Shown: piece after piece, positions 45,949 through 52,749 of the stretch
How positions within the stretch are numbered: the stretch's first letter is position 1
Layout: each line of letters opens with the position of its first letter
Origin: Nostoc sp. CENA543
Lineage (GTDB): Bacteria > Cyanobacteriota > Cyanobacteriia > Cyanobacteriales > Nostocaceae
Assembly: GCF_002896875.1 (NCBI RefSeq)
Contig: NZ_CP023278.1
Location: 4,078,501-4,142,500 of the forward strand
Length of the DNA: 64,000 nucleotides
Direction of reading: 5' to 3'
Notes under the pieces: model-generated
What the model was told of the DNA's origin: nothing
Databases searched by the model: none
Seen by the model: the letters and a program-made list of their open reading frames with translations, nothing else
Made by a program: the position numbers and the translations under genes

Positions 45949-46389
45949 ATGGAAGAAATTCCTGCTGAAAAAACTACACTTTGCCCTAGTGCTAGACCCG
46001 AAATAGCAGGAAGCGTAGTCTTCGGTTTAATTAGTGGAACAGTCACAGAACCAAAAGTTACTTATCTCAAACAGCAATTACCTGTAACAGATGAACTATT
46101 AGCGAAAGCTGCTCCTGTGACTCCCACAGAAATCTTTCGGACAGCCGCCCCTTGTGCAGCTAAAAAATGTCAACATTTCGATGGTCAAGACTGTCGTTTA
46201 GCCACAAGAGTAGCAGAAAAATTACCTGCTGTAGTATCAGAACTCCCACCTTGTTCTATCCGCAGAGATTGCCGTTGGTGGCAACAAGAAGGTAAGGCGG
46301 CTTGTATGCGTTGCCCACAAATTATTACTGACAATTACAGCCCATCTCAGCTAATGCAAGAAGTTGCATTAACTGATGTAACTACTTAA
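45949..46389 (+). CDS. Cys-rich protein of the RiPP locus, function unknown
   Basis: A 146-aa soluble protein with nine Cys. After an N-terminal TLCPSARPEIAGSVVFGLISG stretch come CAAKKCQHFDGQDC and then CSIRRDCRWWQQEGKAACMRCPQI. The CX4C...CX5C...CX2C spacing suggests an Fe-S cluster or zinc site. I cannot name its family; similar Cys-rich proteins are sometimes labelled 'nitrogen fixation protein' without support. It has a good ribosome-binding site (ACTGGAG) and lies 17 bp before the Nif11-type precursor, so a role in peptide maturation, such as substrate delivery or electron supply to the radical-SAM enzyme, is plausible but unproven. Confidence 0.65.
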   Translation: MEEIPAEKTTLCPSARPEIAGSVVFGLISGTVTEPKVTYLKQQLPVTDELLAKAAPVTPTEIFRTAAPCAAKKCQHFDGQDCRLATRVAEKLPAVVSELPPCSIRRDCRWWQQEGKAACMRCPQIITDNYSPSQLMQEVALTDVTT

Positions 46390-46406
46390 TTGAAAAGGAG
46401 AAAAAC

Positions 46407-46760
46407 ATGGCTTTTGAAAATGTCAGAGCTTTTTATGAAAGATTGGCTAATGATGAAGCTTTCCGCTCTCAAATGCAACAAGTTGAAAGCAAAGATGAAT
46501 GTAGCCAAGTGGTGAAAGCTGCTGGTTTTGAATTTACCCAAACAGAGTTTGAAGAATATACGACTCAATTATTAGAGTCAGCAGCTGGCGAAGGCGAACT
46601 CAGAGATTTAGATGAACAAGAATTAGAGGCAGTCTTTGGTGGTGCTTCCTCTTTACTTGACAAAATTCGCATTCAACCTTTGTATGGCGTGATTGTTTGG
46701 CCTCCTAAGCCACCTTATGCTCAACCTTTGTATGGGGTTATAGTTAGCGAGGAATTTTAG
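46407..46760 (+). CDS. Nif11-leader RiPP precursor with twin Leu-Tyr-Gly core (spliceotide candidate)
   Basis: A 117-aa precursor. The leader (1-79) is of the Nif11-like type (MAFENVRAFYERLANDEAFR...) and ends LEAVFGG. The core (80-117) contains QPLYGVIV twice, at 90-97 and 106-113, separated by WPPKPPYA. In the Pleurocapsa PlpA/PlpX system a radical-SAM 'splicease' removes the tyramine part of Tyr from X-Tyr-Gly, leaving an alpha-keto-beta-amino acid. Here X would be Leu at both sites. The gene has a strong ribosome-binding site (AAGGAGAAAAAC). A hairpin separates it from the radical-SAM gene. The chemistry is inferred from motif and neighbour, not shown. Confidence 0.85.
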   Translation: MAFENVRAFYERLANDEAFRSQMQQVESKDECSQVVKAAGFEFTQTEFEEYTTQLLESAAGEGELRDLDEQELEAVFGGASSLLDKIRIQPLYGVIVWPPKPPYAQPLYGVIVSEEF

Positions 46761-46788
46761 GCACATTAAAACAGCTATTTCAGTGTTT

Positions 46789-46822
46789 AGGGACGGATAA
46801 ACACAAACCGTCCCTCTTTATA
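46789..46822 (+). terminator. Weak terminator/attenuator between precursor and radical-SAM gene
   Basis: Arms AGGGACGG and CCGTCCCT with an 11-base loop, then CTTTATAT. Such a partial terminator would make more precursor than enzyme mRNA, as is usual in RiPP operons. Confidence 0.65.
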
Positions 46823-46846
46823 TAAGTTGAATAGGGGTGATATTTT

Positions 46847-48097
46847 ATGAGCGATCGCAGAATTAGCTATGCTGTTTGGGAAATCACATTAAAATGTAAT
46901 CTGGCTTGTCAACATTGTGGTTCGCGTGCAGGCCATACCAGAGCCAAAGAACTTTCCACCGCAGAAGCCCTAGATTTAGTCAAACAAATGGCAGATGTGG
47001 GCATCACCGAAATTACACTAATTGGTGGTGAGGCTTTTTTGCGTCCAGATTGGTTGGAAATTGCCCACGCTATTAATCAAGCTGGCATTCACTGCGGAAT
47101 GACAACCGGCGGCTACGGTATTACTTTAGACACAGCACGCCGCATGAAAGATGCTGGCATTAGAGTAGTTTCCGTCTCAGTGGATGGCTTAGAAGCGACT
47201 CACGACAGACTACGGGGTAGACAAGGTTCATGGCAATGGGCATTTAAAACCATGAGTCACCTCAAGCAAGTAGGCATTCCTTTTGGTTGCAACACTCAAA
47301 TTAATCGTCTTTCCGCACCCGAATTCCCCAGTATTTATGAACACATCCGCGATGCAGGTGTATTTGCTTGGCAAATTCAAATGACTGTACCAATGGGCAA
47401 TGCTGCCGATAACAGTGAAATTCTGCTGCAACCTCATGAATTATTAGATGTCTACCCCATGATTGCACGGGTGGCGCAAAGAGCTAAACGTGAAGGTGTA
47501 CAGCTACAACCAGGCAATAACATTGGTTACTTCGGCCCCTACGAACGATTTTTGCGGGGTGGGAGTGCTTGGTCATTTTGGCAAGGTTGCAACGCCGGAC
47601 TTTCGACATTAGGTATTGAAGCGGATGGGGCAATTAAAGGTTGTCCTTCCTTACCGACATCTGCTTACACTGGTGGTAATATCCGTGACTATTCCCTCAA
47701 AACTATCATCGAAGAAACAGAAGAACTGCGCTTTAATTTAGGTGCAGACACACCAAAAGGTACAGCGCATTTGTGGGGTTTTTGCAAAACTTGTGAATTT
47801 GCTGAACTTTGTCGGGGTGGTTGTAGTTGGACTGCACACGTATTTTTTGATAAACGCGGTAATAATCCCTATTGTCATCATCGTGCTTTGACTCAAGCTA
47901 AAAACGGTATTCGGGAACGAGTTTTTCTGCAACGTCAAGCCGATGGTAAACCCTTTGATAATGGTGAGTTTGGTTTAATTGAAGAACCAATTAATGCACC
48001 TTGGCCAGAGAACGACCCCCTACATTTTACGGCTGATAAAATTCAGTGGTCAGCTAGTTGGCAAGAGTCAGAATCATTAGCATCTGTCAGTGTTTAG
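46847..48097 (+). CDS. SPASM-domain radical-SAM peptide maturase (PlpX-like splicease candidate)
   Basis: A 416-aa radical-SAM enzyme. The 4Fe-4S/SAM motif is Cys17-x3-Cys21-x2-Cys24 (KCNLACQHCGSRAG). GGEAFLRPDW and SVSVDGLEATHDRLRG are the usual barrel segments. The C-terminal SPASM region has CNAGLSTLGIEADGAIKGCP and CKTCEFAELCRGGC for auxiliary clusters. It matches the 'Nif11-class peptide radical SAM maturase' type. Lying 86 bp after a precursor with two X-Tyr-Gly motifs, it is likely to be a tyramine-excising splicease. Epimerase or thioether-forming SPASM enzymes are the alternatives, but the core has no Cys. It acts in the cytoplasm, reductant unknown. Confidence 0.85.
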   Translation: MSDRRISYAVWEITLKCNLACQHCGSRAGHTRAKELSTAEALDLVKQMADVGITEITLIGGEAFLRPDWLEIAHAINQAGIHCGMTTGGYGITLDTARRMKDAGIRVVSVSVDGLEATHDRLRGRQGSWQWAFKTMSHLKQVGIPFGCNTQINRLSAPEFPSIYEHIRDAGVFAWQIQMTVPMGNAADNSEILLQPHELLDVYPMIARVAQRAKREGVQLQPGNNIGYFGPYERFLRGGSAWSFWQGCNAGLSTLGIEADGAIKGCPSLPTSAYTGGNIRDYSLKTIIEETEELRFNLGADTPKGTAHLWGFCKTCEFAELCRGGCSWTAHVFFDKRGNNPYCHHRALTQAKNGIRERVFLQRQADGKPFDNGEFGLIEEPINAPWPENDPLHFTADKIQWSASWQESESLASVSV

Positions 48098-48133
48098 TTA
48101 AAAATAATTTGTTACCACAAGCGATAAATACAA

Positions 48134-48316
48134 ATGTCTACTAACATCACTAATTCAGAAACATCAGTACAAAATATTTCCCAAACTCAGGTTGAACCTA
48201 GCTTGCCTCGTTCAGCTTGGAATAGTCAGTTAGCTTATTTTAAAGTTATGTTTAGAGCCAAGAAAGCTTTAGACCGCATAGAAAAAGAAGCAGGAATCGA
48301 AAACAATTATTCTTAG
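48134..48316 (+). CDS. 60-aa protein at the end of the radical-SAM operon
   Basis: A 60-aa, soluble, mostly helical protein in its second half (SAWNSQLAYFKVMFRAKKALDRIEKEAGIE). It is on the same strand, 36 bp after the radical-SAM gene and followed by a strong terminator. Splicease systems need a small partner protein (PlpY in Pleurocapsa). This is the right place for one, but I see no definite sequence likeness. It is too short for a standard winged-helix peptide-recognition domain (RRE, about 80 aa). It could also be a second, unrecognised leader-like peptide; it has no Gly-Gly. Confidence 0.6.
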   Translation: MSTNITNSETSVQNISQTQVEPSLPRSAWNSQLAYFKVMFRAKKALDRIEKEAGIENNYS

Positions 48317-48330
48317 TCATTGTACCTTCT

Positions 48331-48368
48331 AGATCCCGGACTTCTTTGAGAAGTCCGGGATCTGGTTT
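48331..48368. terminator. Bidirectional terminator between the two converging RiPP arms
   Basis: A perfect 15-bp stem (AGATCCCGGACTTCT / AGAAGTCCGGGATCT) with a 3-base loop, then GGTTTTTG. It lies between the stop codons of two convergent genes at 48316 and 48378. It belongs to the palindrome type also seen at 4810. Confidence 0.88.
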
Positions 48369-48377
48369 TTGCTCTAT

Positions 48378-49490
48378 TTACAATGGGAGATAAATATCTG
48401 TAGAGTTGGGATTCAAATAAGGAAATTTTAAATCCACATTTAATCTAGCAAATTGCTCGATGATTGTAGCGAGTTTAGCTTCTGGCGATCGCTGATTATT
48501 TTGTTGAGCTATTATTAAGCCATTAGCAATAATTTGACAGCGATTTGTGCCGAAGCTTTCATATTGATCAAATTTAGCATCTGGTTCTTCTGCTAAACCC
48601 AAACCAGATGCTAATTTTTTGGTAAATAAAGGAATATCTTCCTGGAAATAAGCTGTATTTTCGCTGTAAATATTTTGCAGTATCGGATGTACTCTCAAAT
48701 AATCCTTCTGTCTAATATAGAGTACACCAGCATCATATCTATCATAGCCAGAGTAACTGTAAGGAACTTTAAAGGAAAAGTAGATTTGTTGTGCATTTAA
48801 TTGCTGCGTTACAGCCCGCATTAAAGGCACAGCACCATCTGAAGTAATATTAAAATAAATTCTGATGATTCTGTGATTTATATCTCCTTCATCTACAGGC
48901 ACAAGACCTGTATCACCGACAGCAATATAAAACCCTTCTTGGACACAGTTTTTAGGCATTTTAATTGCGACAACATCACCTACACTTACAGACTTTTCCT
49001 GAGTTTTTAAATGAATTTCAGGATGAATATGTACAGTTAATTGTCCTCTGGTGACTGCAATACTGTTGTCTTGTTCTAATTTTTTCACTACCCAATCAGG
49101 AGAAAAATAACCATCTCCCTGATTACCAGCGTGGAGTTGTTGGAAAAGACTGACATCTATACCAATCAAATTATCATTGTTCAGCCTTTGATTGTCTATT
49201 AATTCTGCTGTATTTGTTTGTAATTGCAAGGATTTAATCAGTGAGCCATTATAGTAAATGCCATATAAAAAGTTTCTGATATGTTTAACTACGTGCTTCT
49301 GTTGAACTTCTATAGGTAATTTATGAAAGCGATTTTTGATATCTGTAGAAGTTTCCCAAGGTCGATAATTTGGATGACGGACAGATAAATCACTATCTAA
49401 TTCTAAGTAAGTAGCAATATCCTCAAGCGTTGCTTGTAAGTTTTTTTCAGCCTGAGACAAAATCTGATTGGAATATTGAAGAGCCTTCAT
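48378..49490 (-). CDS. HopA1-family protein, probable phospho-Ser/Thr lyase of a RiPP dehydratase
   Basis: A 370-aa protein related to the HopA1 effector family: HIRNFLYGIYYNGSL near 80, YFSPDWVV, then VAIKMPKNCVQEGFYIAVGD, RIYFNITSDGAVPLMRAVTQQLN and FSFKVPYSYSGYDRYDAGVLYI. In class V lanthipeptide (LxmY) and thioamitide (TvaD) pathways a HopA1-like protein removes phosphate from phospho-Ser/Thr made by an APH-like kinase, giving dehydroamino acids. Here the kinase gene is the next upstream, 33 bp away. ATG 49490 is chosen for its good ribosome-binding site (CTGGAGATATAAAA). The lyase role is inferred from the pairing. Confidence 0.82.
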   Translation of the reverse strand: MKALQYSNQILSQAEKNLQATLEDIATYLELDSDLSVRHPNYRPWETSTDIKNRFHKLPIEVQQKHVVKHIRNFLYGIYYNGSLIKSLQLQTNTAELIDNQRLNNDNLIGIDVSLFQQLHAGNQGDGYFSPDWVVKKLEQDNSIAVTRGQLTVHIHPEIHLKTQEKSVSVGDVVAIKMPKNCVQEGFYIAVGDTGLVPVDEGDINHRIIRIYFNITSDGAVPLMRAVTQQLNAQQIYFSFKVPYSYSGYDRYDAGVLYIRQKDYLRVHPILQNIYSENTAYFQEDIPLFTKKLASGLGLAEEPDAKFDQYESFGTNRCQIIANGLIIAQQNNQRSPEAKLATIIEQFARLNVDLKFPYLNPNSTDIYLPL

Positions 49491-49523
49491 TTTTATATCT
49501 CCAGTAGAATTATGCAACCACTT

Positions 49524-50705
49524 TTACGCAGAAATCGCTACACTAGCTAGTTCTTTTTCTGTTACCCCCAGGATACTAACTAATGAAGCATCGGGACGAC
49601 ACAATAAACTTTTCGCTACTTGGAGAGAGTAAATATCACTATTAACTAACTGCTTATGATGTTCAATTTTAGCTTGTGTTTGAATAATCAAAGCCACACC
49701 CATAAACTGAATCAGCTTTTTAAAAAAGTCGGGGAAATGTTGGGTGATTTCTGGAAAATGCTGCAAATATTCTCGAACAATAACTAGAATAGATGGACGA
49801 ACATCTTCTAGTTTAAATTCTGCTGAATTAATTGACTCTTGCATACTCATTGAAGGGTCAATCACCATGCTAACTATCCATAAAATTACATAATTAGCAA
49901 TTAAGTTAGCTAAATCAAATATGGGGTCTCCCCAACTACTTCTTTCCCAATCAATGATTTTCACTACTGAGTGTTTCTGTGCGAGTGCAAAGGAAGTAAT
50001 ATTTTCCCAATCTTGATGGACTAAAATATTGGCAACATTCAAATCATTGTGAACCACACAACAAGCACGCCAAGAGTTAATAGCCTCTACTTTTGCTTGA
50101 TCTAAACTTTCATAACGCTGGTAAAGACCAATGAATTTGATATAGTCAGGAGGCATGACACTGAGAAGTTCTGGAGTGATTCTATGTTGTAATAAAATAA
50201 ATGCCGCACCTCTTTTTTGCCAAAAGCTATCAGGTTGTGTGACGTAATTATATGCCTCCTCGCAATTGAAAGTCGCGCGATGAATTTGCGCTAATATTGC
50301 CCCTATCCAACCAGGAATTGTGACAGGTAAAATTTGGCGCGATCGCAAAATTCCACTATATAATTCTTGATAATCATCTAGATATTGATAAATAGCAATG
50401 AAGTTTTCATGATCATAGGTAAGCATTTCTCTAATAAAACCCTGTAAAGGATTTAAATGAGAAATATTACCTATCATGCTTTGAAACTGCCATTCATTAA
50501 AAATTTCCTGAGAAAATATTCCTGAAAGTGTAGGGCGTTCCTGCTTAACAATAAATTTCCGCCCATCCTTAAGGGTGGCTATGATACTAAAATTCTTTGT
50601 ATTTAACTTACCTACATCTAAGGTTAAACCTGACAATTCCTGTTGTGTAAAAACACTAGATTTACTTAGATATTCTACTACATTGTGATGACTTAAAAAA
50701 AACAT
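49524..50705 (-). CDS. APH-family kinase, probable Ser/Thr kinase of a RiPP dehydratase
   Basis: A 393-aa aminoglycoside-phosphotransferase-fold kinase. The nucleotide-binding segment FSIIATLKDGRKFIVKQERP has the Lys. The catalytic loop VVHNDLNVANILVH is near 217-230 and the metal-binding Asp lies in VKIIDWERSSWGDPIFDLANLI. Beside a HopA1-like gene and GG-leader precursors, it parallels LxmK and TvaC, which phosphorylate Ser/Thr of the precursor core. A drug-resistance role is unlikely given this context. GTG 50708, one codon upstream, is an alternative start. Confidence 0.82.
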   Translation of the reverse strand: MFFLSHHNVVEYLSKSSVFTQQELSGLTLDVGKLNTKNFSIIATLKDGRKFIVKQERPTLSGIFSQEIFNEWQFQSMIGNISHLNPLQGFIREMLTYDHENFIAIYQYLDDYQELYSGILRSRQILPVTIPGWIGAILAQIHRATFNCEEAYNYVTQPDSFWQKRGAAFILLQHRITPELLSVMPPDYIKFIGLYQRYESLDQAKVEAINSWRACCVVHNDLNVANILVHQDWENITSFALAQKHSVVKIIDWERSSWGDPIFDLANLIANYVILWIVSMVIDPSMSMQESINSAEFKLEDVRPSILVIVREYLQHFPEITQHFPDFFKKLIQFMGVALIIQTQAKIEHHKQLVNSDIYSLQVAKSLLCRPDASLVSILGVTEKELASVAISA

Positions 50706-50781
50706 CACTCCCCCACACTGATTTATTAGTTAATTAACAGACAAATTACTAGTCAGCAAAATTTTACTGAGCCAATCAGAT

Positions 50782-51006
50782 TTATGTTCTACTTCTGGCA
50801 AAAAACAGTCGATAAATTAACAAGGAAGCAATAATCACAATCAGCCCAAATCTTAAGATAGTGGCCGAAGTACCTGCTGTGGTATTTAAATTAGGAAATG
50901 CCAGTTGAGCAACAGTAGTTATGAATAACACTGAAGCTAAAATATTTTCACCTTCTATCAACAATGCTAAACCAATCAAGCCGAATAAATATGGTGTGAT
51001 ATTCAT
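50782..51006 (-). CDS. Small two-to-three-helix membrane protein (possible immunity)
   Basis: A 74-aa protein that is almost wholly hydrophobic: ITPYLFGLIGLALLIEGENI, ASVLFITTVAQLAFP, and TILRFGLIVIIASLLIYRLFF with a basic end (ARSRT). It has no Gly-Gly leader, so it is not a precursor. Its position, right after two precursors and before the modification genes, is usual for an immunity protein, but I recognise no family, and a structural membrane role is equally possible. Confidence 0.6.
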   Translation of the reverse strand: MNITPYLFGLIGLALLIEGENILASVLFITTVAQLAFPNLNTTAGTSATILRFGLIVIIASLLIYRLFFARSRT

Positions 51007-51030
51007 GGATAACCCTCATTTATTAGGTAA

Positions 51031-51063
51031 AAGGTCAGGGTTAGATATCAACATCCTGACCTT
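51031..51063 (-). terminator. Attenuator-like hairpin after the two precursors
   Basis: Arms AAGGTCAGG and CCTGACCTT with a 15-base loop; on the minus strand TTTTACC follows. It lies between the second precursor and the small membrane protein. It would favour precursor over enzyme mRNA, as the hairpin at 46789 does in the other arm. Confidence 0.6.
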
Positions 51064-51082
51064 TGATATTAGAGAGAATTAA

Positions 51083-51289
51083 TTAGTGAGTCAGTTTATA
51101 GACTAACGCACCAAAAGCAGCACCAGAACCACCAATAACCAAAGTGGTTAAGAGATACGCCCCCCAGGTAGCAGGTGTAGCACCACCAACTGCACCACTG
51201 AGTTCAGCATCAGTTACTTCATTTAAATAGCTTTCGCTATCAAATAGAAGGTTGTACTCAGAATTGAGATCGCTAATTACAATTGCCAT
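51083..51289 (-). CDS. GG-leader RiPP precursor, Cys-free core (second of pair)
   Basis: A 68-aa precursor. The leader of 36 aa (MAIVISDLNSEYNLLFDSES...VTDAELSGAVGG) ends in Gly-Gly. The core of 32 aa (ATPATWGAYLLTTLVIGG then SGAAFGALVYKLTH) has five Thr/Ser dehydration candidates and no Cys. It is hydrophobic, probably membrane-active. The ribosome-binding site AAGGAGAAAAAA is strong. Its leader start resembles the peptide at 45143. With the APH-like kinase and HopA1-like protein downstream, Dha/Dhb residues are expected but lanthionine rings are not. Confidence 0.8.
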   Translation of the reverse strand: MAIVISDLNSEYNLLFDSESYLNEVTDAELSGAVGGATPATWGAYLLTTLVIGGSGAAFGALVYKLTH

Positions 51290-51328
51290 TTTTTTCTCCT
51301 TATTTATTGATGTAACAGGGTGAATTTA

Positions 51329-51574
51329 TTATCTAGAAGCAACGTAGCCAATTACGGCACCACCAGCAAAAGTTCCGAGAGCAAAGCCAGTACCGAAGCT
51401 AACACCCCAAACGCTAACACTACCAAGTGAAGCAGCAGTAAATGTCACGACAGGAGTGATACCTCCAATTGCTGCGGTTAACTCACGATCTTCTAAATCG
51501 TTGAGGAAGCTTTCAGAGTCAACTAATAAATCAGCACCGGCAAATTTTAATTCATTAATTGCAATAGATGCCAT
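51329..51574 (-). CDS. GG-leader RiPP precursor, Cys-free core (first of pair)
   Basis: An 81-aa precursor. The leader of 38 aa (MASIAINELKFAGADLLVDS... LEDRELTAAIGG) ends in Gly-Gly. The core of 43 aa (ITPVVTFTAASLGSVSVWG and onward to YVASR) is rich in Thr, Ser, Gly and Val, with no Cys. Its leader is clearly related to the next precursor (DLLVDSESFLNDLEDREL against NLLFDSESYLNEVTDAEL). CTGGGAGAATTCATC precedes the ATG. The pair may form a two-peptide product. Modification by the neighbouring kinase/HopA1 pair is inferred. Confidence 0.8.
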   Translation of the reverse strand: MASIAINELKFAGADLLVDSESFLNDLEDRELTAAIGGITPVVTFTAASLGSVSVWGVSFGTGFALGTFAGGAVIGYVASR

Positions 51575-51813
51575 GATGAATTCTCCCAGTATTCAATGAA
51601 TATTTATGGCTTATGCTCAGAAATTTCTGTCTTCTGGCACAACATAATAAATATCAGCAAATATTCTTGATATACAACACTTTTAAATCATGTTTTCGGA
51701 CTTAAAAAATTCATTTGTGGTCTGAGGATAGATTTCATTTAATTTAGATGTTTACGCTCAAGATTGCCAGATATAAATTATCGGAGTTTTGAACAGATAA
51801 ATCTGTATTAAAA

Positions 51814-51845
51814 ACTTTAGTGCTGAGTTACATCAGCACTAAAGT
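51814..51845 (-). terminator. Terminator of the exporter-parvulin transcript
   Basis: A perfect 13-bp stem (ACTTTAGTGCTGA / TCAGCACTAAAGT) with a 6-base loop; on the minus strand TTTTAAT follows. It lies in the 355-bp gap between the parvulin gene and the precursors, so the precursors should have their own promoter at about 51580-51800. That region is AT-rich and I could not choose a promoter. Confidence 0.8.
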
Positions 51846-51929
51846 GCTTACTACTAACAGGAGAATTTATTTTCCGATACTATGAGAGGGACATAATAAA
51901 TTTAATTGCTTCCCTGGTAATCTCATGAA

Positions 51930-52700
51930 TTAGAGTGATTGGCTATCTTGCAAATCAAATGTAACTGTGACTGATTCAACTTGGATCTTCAGCCAATGGG
52001 AAAATAACTCTAATGTCAATAAATTACGTAGCTTAGTATCTAGTTGCGGCACAATTATTTGCTCTACTAAAATTAGATGCGCGCCTTTAGAGGTAAAAAT
52101 TGGCTTAAGCAGTTGTGGTGGTTGGGAGGCGAAAATCGCCGCAGAAATTTCTGGTTTTAAATCCTGACGTTTTAAAACACCTTGATATCCGCCACGACGG
52201 CGTAATTCTTCATCTTGAATATATTTGTGGGCGACATCGTAAAAACTGATTTCCCCTTCTTGAATGGCATAGAAAAGTTCAATCGCTAAATCTTCATCAT
52301 CAAGGATAACTTCATAGGCGATCGCACTTGTATAATCATTCTGATGCTCAAAAAAGTAAGGCTCAACTTTATCTGCAAATAAATGCTCTGCTAACTTAGC
52401 TGAAAGTAGGGAAAGATGAGCAACTTTTTCAAAATCATCTAAAGAAAGTCCGTGTTTTTCTAACCAAGTCCATGTCTGAGCAGCACTACTTAATTTATTG
52501 GTTAATCTGATTTTGTCCGCAGTTTGTTGTAACTCTTCGGTATCAACTTGAATACCTAGTTTTGCGGCTGTATTTTCTACAATTTTACGGACAGTGATTT
52601 CTTCTACCAGACTGGGAACTTTGCATGATAGTTTGATTTGCTCGATGAAGTCTTCTTTGTTGAGATTTATCTGCTGTGGAATGGTAATAATTTGTGACAT
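51930..52700 (-). CDS. Parvulin-type (PpiC) peptidyl-prolyl isomerase of the export operon
   Basis: A 256-aa protein. The first 100 residues are helical (SurA-like: VPSLVEEITVRKIVENTAAKLGIQVDTEELQQTADKIRL). A parvulin domain follows (about 130-225): IAYEVILDDEDLAIELFYAIQEGEISFYDVAHKYIQDEELRRRGGYQGVLKRQDLKPEISAAIFA, then KGAHLILVEQIIVPQ. There is no signal peptide, so it should act in the cytoplasm or at the membrane. Such isomerase-like genes are common between HlyD-type and precursor genes in cyanobacterial bacteriocin clusters. A chaperone role on precursors is likely. It is 49 bp after the HlyD-type gene. Confidence 0.85.
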   Translation of the reverse strand: MSQIITIPQQINLNKEDFIEQIKLSCKVPSLVEEITVRKIVENTAAKLGIQVDTEELQQTADKIRLTNKLSSAAQTWTWLEKHGLSLDDFEKVAHLSLLSAKLAEHLFADKVEPYFFEHQNDYTSAIAYEVILDDEDLAIELFYAIQEGEISFYDVAHKYIQDEELRRRGGYQGVLKRQDLKPEISAAIFASQPPQLLKPIFTSKGAHLILVEQIIVPQLDTKLRNLLTLELFSHWLKIQVESVTVTFDLQDSQSL

Positions 52701-52749
52701 CTTTATCTACCAATAAATCAACTATTTCATGAACTTCTAAACTTAACTG

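Noticed and set aside
49524-50705. Aminoglycoside resistance gene
   Set aside because: The fold is APH-like, but the gene is between GG-leader precursors and a HopA1-like gene, a known RiPP dehydratase arrangement.
48378-51574. Calling the minus-strand peptides lanthipeptides
   Set aside because: Neither core contains Cys and there is no cyclase gene, so lanthionine rings cannot form within these peptides.
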